Position numbers and translations under genes: made by a program. DNA of 64,000 nt from Morchella semilibera (taxonomy: Eukaryota > Ascomycota > Pezizomycetes > Pezizales > Morchellaceae), in contig WBVU01000015.1 in the NCBI GenBank assembly GCA_009192285.1, positions 620,001 to 684,000 of the forward strand, written 5' to 3'. Below the pieces are notes generated by a model, which did no database searches, was not told where the DNA came from, and saw only the letters and a program-made list of their open reading frames with translations. Below, one piece after another: positions 23,506 to 34,625 of the stretch (positions within the stretch are counted from its first letter, which is position 1; every line of letters starts with the position of its first letter).

Positions 23506-26500
23506 GATGGGCTAGTATCCCAAGACGGGAGAATTAAGAGCTCTCTTAGAATAGTAGCAGCTCTGTTTCCAGAGTGCGTGTGTATAGTAGTTGTGATGGT
23601 GGGGTTAGTTTCTGCTGGACTGATACTAATATTATTGCTTTTCTGGCGCTTTCTGGTGGTGGTTGTGCCTGATCCCTTTCCCTTTCTTTTCTCCGTCCGA
23701 TTATTTCCTCTGTGCGCTGCCGCCTTCCGTGAGTAGACTTTTTCTTACGAAAGGATGTCGCGTGGCGCGATGGTGATGGGAAATGGTAAACACACCCGCG
23801 CAAGTAGTAGGGGGTGGTGGTGGTGAGTGAATGAGTGTATAGGCAGGCCTAGGTGGGTTGGTTTGGGTCAAGTAAACGTTCTGTCGGTAGGTGTAAGAGG
23901 AAGTGGACAGGTAACGGTAGGTACTCTACTGAGAATAGGGTATTATGAGAGACCTAACAGCTAGACTACCAGTGACTAGTGCGTCGGACAAAGTGAGTCG
24001 ACAGCAAACAGGCGTATACAGACTGTCAGACCGGGGGGGGGGAAGGTATGAACCTTGAACTGGGTAGGGGAGGGGCGGCGGTTCAATGTCCCTTTTCTTT
24101 GCCTAATTAGATAAGAGGTACAGGTACTAACGGAACCTTTCTGCTGATGCTGATGCTGTGGTCGATTGGTAAGAATCAATACGTGGGACTGCTGTGCTGA
24201 TGTTCCTGATGCGAAACGTTGCCTGGTTAGATTGATTAATTGATTGATTGATTGATTGACCGACTGATTGATTGATTGATTGCTTTGGTCTTGATCTTGA
24301 TGAACTCTCGGTATCGGTACATGCAAAAAGTGTGTGCCTGCGTATGTAGGTGTATGTACCTCCTAGGCCTCGCCTTAAAACTCCGCTCACTCTCACTCAC
24401 TCACGTTTCTCTATCTCACTCACGCCTCTTATTTCTAATACCCTATCGACTATCTCTCTCCCTCCACCCTCGATTTGTCTGCGCCTGGTCTTGATTGATT
24501 GATTTCCCACCCTCCTCCTCCCTTCCTTCGCCGCACACTGATTTCTCGGTTTCACCCAATCGATCGTCTCCGGCGCTCCGGATGCAAACAATGAGAGGCG
24601 AGAGTTGATCCTTCCACAAAAAAGCAAATTTGTCCTGTGTACCCTGTAACTCTCATGCAAGTGTTTTTTTTTTTTTTTTTCCTTTCCTGCTGCTGACAAT
24701 TCGCTTCCCGGGGGATAAAGAAAAAAAGAATTCCCCTTCTTGAAACACCAATCGATAGGGTTAGCTGCAGCTATCAATCAACACGAAGGAGGGAAGACAT
24801 ATTGAAGGAAGCAAATTTACAGTGGAAAGGACAGACACGATATACCGGTGCGATGGTAGTCCGATGGAGGGGGGGTGTGCTGCCGGAACCCAGAGGGAGG
24901 GATGCAGCGGGAAAAAAAAAAAAAAAAGTAAAAAAAAAAAGAAAAAACGAAAAGAAAAAAAAAACCCCAATCTCCAAAAAAGCAAAAAATAGAAACTCTA
25001 CTTCTAGAGCTTAAAGGTTTACCTTACATACAGGAAGGTGAACTAAAGAAAAAAAGGAAATAAAAGGGAAAAGCCTCCCGGTAGAACACAACCGAGAAGC
25101 GGGAGCACAACGTTGGGCAGGCAGGGGAATTCAGATAAGAAAGTGTGAGTGAGCAAAGCTTTAGAGGCGTGGGCGTACTTGAAGTCTGAGCGTCAATTCG
25201 ATATTGGAGGTTCCAGAAGCTGGAACCCCTGCTCCCCTCCTTGACCATATTAAAACCTACACACTCGACCTCTGGACACACCATCTAATTCTAGACCATG
25301 GTCCAGACGAGGAAGGAGTCCGACCTTTACTGAGCCTTCCGCAGGTCGCGGAGTCGGGATGGAGGTCGGGATGTTGGCTAGGCTATCCGCCAACACCGAG
25401 GGGGATCGACAGTCGGGATGTGTCAGGCCCAAACCGTCAAGTCCCTATCGTGTCTGAGACTTATAATAATACTCTATCGTATTACCTAGTACTCGGTACT
25501 GCACGACACTTCATTACTGTACCACTCAACGATATTATTATTAGAGAGATCGTCCGGCTCAATTAATTGAGTTGATTTGATAGACTTGATTAATGAGTTA
25601 ATGAATTGATTGAGTACGTACAACGGCGCTTCGCCCGCAACAACAAATGTTCTAGAGATGGAGATTTCCCCCATACAAACCGACCACCACGGTTTACATA
25701 CTTTACATAGACACGTATTTCTGCAGTAGTCGAGTTCCTCACCGCAAACGGGGGAGTGTGAGTGCGTGTGAATTGTTTCCTTCACACCCTCACGCTCGCC
25801 CACCACCACACACCACACCACCCACCCACCCACCCCCTTTTTTTTTATCTTAATCTACCCCCATGCTCCCATGCATCGGGCTCAATTGTAAAGCCAACCA
25901 TCTCAACCGGGGAGACAGCTTACAGCGTGCATAATGTAGATTACTTTGTTTTACAGTACACCTTATCCTAGTCCTCGCGAATAGGGCTCAGGAACTCGAA
26001 GGGTCCCAATGTCGCAGAGTTCCTTAAACGGTGATCCAAAGTACCATTGTGTGTAAAAATAGATCATTTCACTTACATGGGGCGCAACTGATAAGTCCCC
26101 ATGTATCCGGGTGTGGTAGCTGGCGATAAGAGGTCAGAGACATTGGAAACGTACTCCTTGTGGCCTGTCTTTCCCACGGTCGCGACGGATATTTTTTCCG
26201 ACATTTCTGATCATTGACCCCATTGCTGACTGTCAGGGTTTATTCCTGTTTTTCTACTACGAAAGGGCAGCCAGCCAGCCAGAGAGCTTTCAACTCCTCA
26301 CCCGACCCGGGCCCCGCTCACTCGCAGCTCGCAACTTCTTTGTTGTCCTCATCGTCAACTTCCCCTCAAAGCAATCAAAGCAAGGAACTGCCAAAGAACC
26401 GCGCAAAAAAATAAAAAAAAAACAATCCATCAACCCCGCCCGAGCGAAGGGAAGGGAAGGAAAGGGTAAGAAAAGAAAAGAAAAAAAAGAATGGACCCAA

Positions 26501-29486
26501 AGTCTCTCATCTCAAATGACAGCGCTGATCGTACCCCGTTTCCTAAGGGAGGTCAATCAACGCATCGGAGGTTTCTTTTGGCACTCCCAGCAGCAGCTTG
26601 GGTTGTGGGGATCGTAGGTTAAGGTGAGCATCGAAGTTACATTTCAACAGGCTGGCTGGCTGACCACCCCACGTTTGTCCGCTCTAACGGTTTCTTAATC
26701 TCCAACAGGTTCGCTCGCTCACTGCTCTGGTGACCCGGGCAGGCATGGTCGGCGCGACATCGACGATTTGCACGCCGTCGAATCTATGGCTTCAAATCCG
26801 TCTATCCTGATTTCGGTTGCACAGGCGACGTATGAGCTTCGCGAGGAGGAAAAAAAAAAGGAAGGGACCGCTCCGAGCGAGCGACCATCGACATTACAGA
26901 GGTCCGACGGGTGGAAAATTGGTGGATTTGCCCTTCCGCTCGCTCGCTTCCGTTTTTTTTTTTTTTCTTTCTTTCTCTTCTCCCGCTGTAGATGATATTC
27001 TTACCTGAGAGGGTAATAATCTCCTATGGCCTTCTACCATAAGCATAATCGTTTTACAGCTGGCCACGCTTCCTGTTGCTGGGGGTGGAAAACCGATTTG
27101 GGTCGATTTCACTGTCAGAGATGGGGGATCTCGATCAGAATCAGGAAACAACTTGATTATTCGAATCCTTCTGCCCAATCCACTTAGCATGTGTTCATTC
27201 ATGTAACTGCCACATGAAGACCACAGCCACAACCTCGTGCACTGCGTGCAAATCAATCGGTCGCCGTTCCCAACGTCGAGGATACGCGAGAGCAGGGACA
27301 AGGGCTAGCTAGCAGGCTAGCAACATTGCCCGTTCTATTTTCCTGCTTTAGACTCACTGAATCTCGATCGTTTTTTAGTCTGTCGGACCGTGGGACCCCA
27401 GCAGGGTTGGGTTGGGCTCCGACGGCTTGAGCCGACCGACTGTAGAGTGTTCCCTCTCCCTCTCCCTCTCTTTGGAGCCTGGCTGGGGCCATGGGGGGGG
27501 GGGGAGGACTTGTTTTACTTTATCTATCTGGCACCGATGAGAATGAGATCTCGGAGAGTGTGCGCACTAACCCTCTTTCGACGAGCACTTTTTTAATTTG
27601 CGCGTTTCATTCCTTCTCTTCTCTAATGCCCTTCACGGTGCATAGTAGAGTGCCTCATGAAACGTTGCCTTGCTTTCCTTGATTTTGGGTTGATGAGTTC
27701 GTCACAGGTACCGGCACGCGCGGTAGATATTTGCTGCATTTTCATTTGTGTAGGCCAAGGGAAGTTTGGCCGGTGCCTGAATCCTCATGCCTTGAAGGTT
27801 GTTGGTATACCTAGTAAAACAGTCCAAACTCCAACTCTTGTTTGTCAATGATTGATTGACCTGTCAACCAAGTAGGTACCTAAGCCCGTCGGGATTCAAA
27901 TGTAGACTGGACCTTGGGGCTAGGGTGCTTTTCTTTAATAGCTAGTGCGAGCCACGAAAGGGCCGCCCGCCTGCCGGACGGACTCCAGCCCCCTTCACAT
28001 GGAAAGCTAATAAGCAAAAAAGCAAGTCTACTAATCCACCCCTAGCCCCAAGGGCCCCCCAGTATATATTTGGACCCTGACATACGGTGATCTAGGTTGG
28101 TTGCAATCAATCATCGATGAATAAAAGGTTGGGGGTTTGGTTCTACCAGGAACGCAATTTGTAAAGCTCTGATGATTGCTTTTTGACAGCCGGCATGCTA
28201 TATAACATACGGGGAAGGGGGGGAGAGCTTCGTTCTAATTTCCCTATTGAGCATGCTTGCGCAACTCAGGGTCCACAAATCCCATGCCTTACTGCGTGGT
28301 TTACATTTTTGAGTTTATCGGGGTAGGAGTGAGTGGGTGTGTGGTCCGTGGGGCTCCTCAGAGAAACGCGAAGAAAGATAACGCGGATCTAAGAATAGAT
28401 TAGGAGGTATGTATCTACTCCTAGAGTTAGAGTAGAGTACATACATGCAAGTTAGGGGATCATTTGGGGGGTTTGGGTCTTTTGAGGATGGGGGTCTAAT
28501 GTGAGGCTGGTTCTACAGGTTCTACATAGTGGGGTGGATTTTTATGGATTCGCGTGGTGGGGTTAATGAAGCCCTATCGAACGAAGGTGACAAGGGGGTT
28601 GGATGCGGAGGAGGATGTGAGACCCTGTAACTACTGTAATGCTCCCGGTTCAGATGTCTTAGTGTGGCTCGATTTACGCTACATGCTTGGCAACTTGGCG
28701 GCTTGGCATCGATTCCACGGTGTTAATCTAACGGAAGGGGGGGGGGGGAGGCAGGAAATGTCGCGGAACATCGAGATCGCACAATACTATGGCAAGGACC
28801 CGGGAGAGTCTTGCGAACGAGATGGCAGCAACAAGGGCAGATGGATGGGCGGAATGGAGGTACCAGCAGCACAACACACTGCAACGGTTCGGTGGATCAG
28901 GGCAGAGTCACTTAGATGAGATCAAAGGAGAGAGGTGGACTTGCTTGTTGGATCCTGGAGTCAGAACAAGAGACCAGTACCATCACTGGGCCGCCGCCGC
29001 CTCCAGGTAGTGGGCGACCACCAGACATCAGCCACAGTAGCTGCTTGCCTACGAGGACACAAGGCAATCAGCCTCTCGACCGTGTTCTTCTTCAACAGAG
29101 TTGAACAGAAAGAGATCACCTCGATTAGTTCTAACTGTTGATTCATCGAGTTGCCGATTCGATCAAATCAACGCTTATACCCTCTACTATTAATTCTATC
29201 GCATACAGCCTAGACCGTAGTAGCAGGCTAGCAGCTCCTGGAGCCTACATACATGTACGTACATGTAGTTAGCAGCTAGCTACTGCTTACATACATGTAC
29301 TGAAATACCATACCAATTCTAGAAGCAGCACCTTTCAACTGACTGCGTATGTACGAACACACGGACTACCCGTATCATACTACCGCGGTCAGTACACGAA
29401 AGCATCATAGGGTCCTCAGCGGAAATAACAACAACAAACGCCCTCAGAAGAGCAGGAACCATTGATACTCCCTCACTGACTGGAAT
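23506..29486. other. 6-kb region upstream of frq, no gene recognised
   Basis: It contains divergent promoter sequence for the Lst7-like gene at its left end. Homopolymer tracts (T18 near 24,663; mixed A runs near 24,910-24,965; T runs near 25,839 and 26,954) and many short open frames without recognisable similarity make up the rest. A tandem gattgatt-type repeat lies at 24,235-24,280. Three TACATGTA copies are at 29250, 29260 and 29292. In Neurospora the frq promoter also extends several kilobases, so much of this may be regulatory. Confidence 0.5.
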
Positions 29487-30755
29487 GCTGCAAAACGCTG
29501 CACGCCAAATCAAATAGAACCAGCGGAAAACAATTGAACAACAACAGAAACTCTGCAGAAACAGAATTTTATCCCACCCCTCTCCCTCCTTCCCATTCAC
29601 TACTCACATATCCTCACTCACCGTGCTCATTTCAAAGCCTTACCACCCCCCCCCTCCCCTTGATCTTCATAAGCCCCAAACTGCATCTCAAGCACAAGCA
29701 CAAACAACTCAGGCACTTCTGCTGCTGCTGCAAGAGCAATAAAAATAATAAGTACGTGACCATCAGGAACTACAGCTGCCATCAAAGAAAAATAAGAAAA
29801 TAAAACATATTTCACCAGAAGGAAGTCAGGCTAGGAGGGAAAAATAAAATAAAGAAAACCACAATTCAAAGATCCCACTGGCTAGAAGCCTCATCCGTCC
29901 AAAGAGAAAAAACCACTCGGATTTATATCGAACACGAACACCGCATAGATACGGAACACGACCCTCTCTACATAGCTTATTATTTAACCCTCTGCATTTG
30001 TTTCTCTACTACAGCCAACCCCCCCTCTCACCCTGAGTTTCCCCCTTCTTGTGTTCCCAGTACCTATTCACCGTCCTTCTGTCCCTGTTCCCCGTTCTAC
30101 TAGTTTTGAATCCGCCCGCTCCCCACGCAAAGCACCTTGCAGCAAATCTACCCTCCCCCCCCCCCCCCCCAAATAATCCCTAACAACCTTACCTACTATC
30201 ACTCACTCCACAACCAAATTTACCCACACTCTACCAGCACACCCTCACGCACCTCCGCTATCCCTACCTACCATTATCTTCTAGGCTAGGCAAATAAAAA
30301 AAGGACTCGCTTGGCTCTGCCTCTGGTCCGACCAGATCTTGAGACACACACGCAGACGCAGCAGACGCAGCAGACCCTACCTACTTCAAGATATCTATCA
30401 ACGGCGTGGCTCCTTGCCTACTTCTCCCCTCGATCGCCCGCCACCGCGATCAATCTACAAATATTTCTCCCCCAACACAACTGTGAACAGTAAGCCCCGA
30501 AGGTCTTTCTTAGCTGGAAAAATAAGAAGAGGAAAAAAAAAAAGTCCCGAGCCCCTCATCACGCCCGTTTATCATCACCATACTTCAAAAAACACCTGCT
30601 TTTATTCTTCCTCAGTAACCACGTGAAAAAATAAATTAAAGCGCCCAGCGGTATTTCTCCACAAGAAATAAAAACAGCTGCCCCGGGCATAAATCTGGAG
30701 GAACATTCTTCCTCTCAGTACAAAGCGTTAACTCTGGCTCAATACGAAGCCGACG
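29487..30755 (+). promoter_or_regulatory. Probable long frq 5' leader/promoter, ATG-free for 1.27 kb
   Basis: Reading the plus strand by eye from the ATG at 29484 to the next ATG at 30756, I find no ATG in any frame, although CAT occurs at least 18 times. The sequence is A/C/T-rich and G-poor with poly-C (30161-30174) and A-rich stretches. This asymmetry is expected of a transcribed leader that must not initiate translation early, and Neurospora frq has a 5' leader of comparable length. It includes a CACGTG hexamer at about 30621 and a candidate untranslated intron with GTAAGC at 30490 and CAG ending at 30615. The transcription start was not determined. Confidence 0.5.
30431..30455 (+). promoter_or_regulatory. 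Candidate light-responsive element (paired GATC-type repeats)
   Basis: CGATCG (30431-30436) and GCGATCAATC (30446-30455) form two imperfect GATC-containing repeats 9 bases apart. The White Collar complex in Neurospora binds imperfect GATC/CGAT-type repeats in the frq light elements. The match is to a loose consensus from memory; location about 400 bases before the start codon is plausible. Confidence 0.3.
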
Positions 30756-30797
30756 ATGACTACTCGATCAACACCGGTCAGCCGGAACTTCACATAA
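30756..30797 (+). CDS. Upstream ORF in the frq leader (13 codons)
   Basis: ATG at 30756, with A at -3, opens MTTRSTPVSRNFT and stops at TAA 30795-30797, 45 nt before the frq start codon. It is the only ATG-initiated uORF between 29487 and 30841. Neurospora frq carries several uORFs that affect its temperature-dependent translation, so a regulatory role is plausible. The peptide itself looks featureless. Confidence 0.45.
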   Translation: MTTRSTPVSRNFT

Positions 30798-30841
30798 ACT
30801 TCGATCACCATACCAATTCAAGATCCCATCACCAAGAAAGC

Positions 30842-31166
30842 ATGTTACCAATTATGTCCACTCAACAGCAACAACCCTCCCAACCCGATCCTGGCTGCCC
30901 ACACCTGAGACACGACTCCTCTGAATTGCCTGTCAAATCGTCCTCCACTGCTCTTGCTTCTCCTCCCTCTTCTATGCAAGACCATCATCACCATCGACAT
31001 CAACGCCAAACGGCACTTGAAGATTCAAATTCCCTAAGGCATCAACATCAAGGCCCTATGGAAAACACAACTACTACAACACAACTACTACCACACCTAC
31101 CTACAGAATCAATACCTTCAGGAAGACGAGAAGGAAACAACAATATGGCGGGAATGTTGGACCAAG

Positions 31167-31199
<33 letters not shown>

Positions 31200-34100
31200 T
31201 CACAAGAGGCGGAAGGCCTCCACCTACACATCACGGAGACAGTGGTTTTGCGAGTGGCGATGCTTCAATGTTCCCAAGTCCTCCACCTGAAGACGCTAGA
31301 GACGAGGCCATGCTCGGGTGGAAAACGAAGTCTAAATCCTTTGTAGGGAGCGCGGCGTCAGGAGCCGGTGACGGAGCCGACACGGCCTCAGGTGAGATCG
31401 ACCTGGACAGCATCGCAGATAGCGGGGCTCACAATAGTTGTTCGGAAGATTGGTTCAGCAGTTTTAATCGTGATGTTGGAGGAAATAATTATGCTTCACT
31501 AGATGGTATGATACGATCCTTCTTTTCGGGATAGCGTCTTGGCAGGGGTTTCTCGATTCAAATGATGCTTACGATTATATTTCTTGTGTAATAGACGATC
31601 CTCCTTACTTCCTTCCAAATAATGCCTACTTCCTTCCAAATAATGCCTACAAGAAGAGCACCCCCGGCAGCATTTCTCGATACTCTCGTCTCAACAGAAT
31701 GTATCCAGGTAAAAGTTCAAGAGCTGGTATGAAGCGTCTTCATCCTTCCGGTTCGATAGGACTCATCGACAGTACAGAAGAAAGCAATAGCGATAGCTTC
31801 CGAAGCGTCATTGATGACCTTACTGTCAAGAGTATGTAACAATACTACCCTATCACAACCTTTAATGACAATGTGCTAATCCGTTTATTTTACTTGTCAG
31901 ACCAAAAACTCAAGAAGCGTCTAAAGAAACTCGAAGGTTTACATGGCGGTGGTTTGGCCGAAGAGAAGTTGTTCGAGGTCCGGATGCATGGACTGCCATT
32001 GTACGACCCTTCGCTTCACCCCCACGTCTACCGTTTATGGTTACTAATGTCTTTATTAGACACAAGAAGCAGGAGCTTGAACGCTTGCTGCAGGGATTCG
32101 CCTCAACACTCGACAGCGATCAATCACCCGTCTCATCATCAAAGAAATCTCCGGAAACTTCTTTGAGTCCTAGCTTACCATCAATTAACCCTTCTACCTC
32201 ATCCCTTAACATTGCCGACTCTGCGTATGCCTCCAATTCACGGTCTGGGACCACATCGGTTGCACAATCATCCCATATCAAGACAAAGTCTCATGTTGCT
32301 CGCTCTTTATCGGCAAGCGACAAAATGTCTGGTGGTAGTGTAATGTCCTCACCACTAGCAGGGCCTAATACAGAAAGGGCAAAGATGAAGGAAGTTGTAC
32401 GGAAGCTGGAACAACTATTCACTGGTTACAAGTCAAAGAACTCCGGGTCCACACCTGAGAGCACCAATTCTGACCGCTCTGGTTCAAACGTTGGGAACGT
32501 CATACCCGAGGAGGGTGCGCGAACAGCCTCGATAATGAACCCCCTTCAAGATAGACAGGCAGCTGAATTCGGTGAACCTATAGTTGTCTTGCAGTCAGAA
32601 CCGCACGCTATCGGATCAGACGGGGTTACGGACCAGCGCCCTACCAGGCCCAAGGACCTCGACCCCAAGCGTTTGACAAAGGCTGAAGACAACATTGAAT
32701 ATCTTTCCAATCTAACGCACAGTGGAGTAGCAGGAACCAGAGCTGAGGGATTGGGAGATGGATGGTTTTACTTGAATCTGTTAATCAACATGGCACAGCT
32801 GCACACAATCAGCGTCACTGTCCCATTCGTTAAGAAAGCCATCCTCGGTACTAGTGAGAAGTTGGAACTATCTTTGGATGGGACAATGGTGAGGTGGAGA
32901 GGTGGTTTGGAGGGTACGAGGTTGAGCAGTGAGAGTTCATCGGGAAGTGGGGTTGACAGTGCAAGTATCACCAGTGATGGAAGCCCTGAGGATTGGGATG
33001 GTTTGAGGAAAAGGTCACCAAATGATTCAGATGGAAACCCAATGTCAATTGATCCAACATCAAAATCGGGATCACGAGGAAGAGCGAGCTCATCAGGCCG
33101 AAGATTCCCAGCACTTTCCCCACAAAGCATGAGCGACAAATTCCACTACAAGCCCATGTTTGCCCAATCTCAGTCCTTTGAGGATGATTCCTCTAGTACT
33201 CTCAGCACCTCAATGGGATCTTACCCGCGTGGAAGTTCGGATGAGGGGGGTATGACAAGTGTGACAAAAAAGACGACTCCTTTGGACGGGCCAATCATTT
33301 ACTATGAAGGCGGAAAGTTCTGCACGGATCTGACTACTCAAGTTGTGAAAGATGGCAAACACCTCACGGGATTCCCATACGAGAGATTCACAAACAACCC
33401 AATTGGGGAGAAGCCGGCGCACGTACCATCAAGCCCAATCACCAAAAGGGAAAGTCCGCTGTTCTCAAAGGATGCGCCACCACCAATGCCCTCGGACAAT
33501 GATTCCATGAATATTGATTCTGACACTGATGTGGAACTCCAATTTTCACCGCAATTCTCTTCAACTAACGACCCTACCCACCCTCCACCAATGGAGTTGG
33601 AAGCTTCAGGAATCGGCGGTGTGCTTCCGGATGACAACTTTGCAATCAACGTGCAAAAGAGGCATTTTTTGCTCCCGCAAAACGCCAACGGTGCACTGCC
33701 TTGTTCAAGGAAGAAGCTGTCCAAATCGAGAATTCTGAGGAAGATCTCGCATTCAATTCCGAAATCGTCGATCGATGCTTTCCAACAGAACGAGGACTTG
33801 GACGAATCGGGAGAGGAATCATCCGATGAGGGATCCGAGGGTGGGAGCAACTCGATTGTAGATTCTGGAGACGAGCGTTCTGTCGAATCAGATGCCGATG
33901 ATTCAGCAGACTCAGATTCGGAATCCTCGGAACCAGCCGTCAACACCAACACCACCCGCCGAAGATTCCATCGTCATAAGCTCATCAACCCCGAGCTTGT
34001 GTCGGCACACATCCTCAGACTTGAACCTTCACAACTTCCTCCGGCAAGCTACGGATGCTGGCCACCTTCTGATGAAACCTCTTCTGTGGATACAGATTCC

Positions 34101-34625
34101 GGTGCCGACCCGCTCTCCTCCGGCTCGGAAGGCTCCTACCTCCGCGCAATATTAAGACAAGCAAGCAATAACGCCGGCTACGGTTCAGTTGACGAGGACG
34201 ATGACATGAGCCACGGTATCCTTTGCGCCAACGGAATGAAAATATACCGACCTGCAGTACCCAGGACCGAAAACGGCGAGGCCGGTTCATCTGCCGCTAC
34301 TGCTGGCGACGCTAGTGGTTACTCAACCCCTGCAGTTGTTCCCGTCAATGAGGCCAATATGGTTCAACTACCGACAACGGGCATCATGGATTTGGGCAGA
34401 GATGATGGCTGGGGTGACAGCCCAGATAGTGGAACAAGTGGGGATCAATTCTCGTCTTCTGCTGGGGATGACGAAGAAGAGGGTGGCTTTGTTGGGATGG
34501 GTGATAGATCATCCTTGAAGAGGGGGCACTGTTCTGTGGCCTCGCCATCGGGGAGCCCTATGGGGCTTGTCCGCAAGACTAGGAAGAGCGAGCAGCCTAT
34601 TTCGTTGGATGATGATTCTTGTTGA
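30842..34625 (+). CDS. frq: Frequency clock protein (FRQ)
   Basis: Four exons, 30842-31505, 31595-31831, 31901-32000 and 32060-34625, encode 1188 residues (Neurospora FRQ has 989). FRQ is the negative element of the fungal circadian oscillator: with FRH and casein kinase 1 it represses the White Collar complex and is progressively phosphorylated. Conserved blocks are in order: DWFSSFNRD (about 203); DDPPYFLPN (about 222); the coiled-coil SFRSVIDDLTVKNQKLKKRL (287-306); EEKLFEVRMHGLPLHKKQEL (about 320-340); KEVVRKLEQLFTG (about 443-455), corresponding to the CK1-docking helix FCD1; RPTRPKDLDPKRL; DGWFYLNLLINMAQLH (about 567), near FCD2; FHYKPMF; FCTDLT; and IGGVLPDDNF (about 852). Acidic Ser/Asp/Glu stretches around 915-960 are PEST-like. 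Additions include a Gln run (110-119). Third-exon boundaries are fixed by frame: ...HGLP-L-HKKQE. Confidence 0.95.
31608..31649 (+). repeat. 21-nt tandem duplication inside frq exon 2
   Basis: The unit TACTTCCTTCCAAATAATGCC occurs twice in direct succession, giving the peptide YFLPNNA twice right after the second splice junction. The duplication is in frame, so it lengthens FRQ by seven residues without disrupting it. Confidence 0.85.

Noticed and set aside
25204-25566. 120-codon plus-strand frame
   Set aside because: No similarity recognised and the antisense strand is equally open in part.
28554-28919. 121-codon plus-strand frame upstream of frq
   Set aside because: No recognisable domain; it contains a long Gly run from a G tract, typical of low-complexity non-coding DNA.
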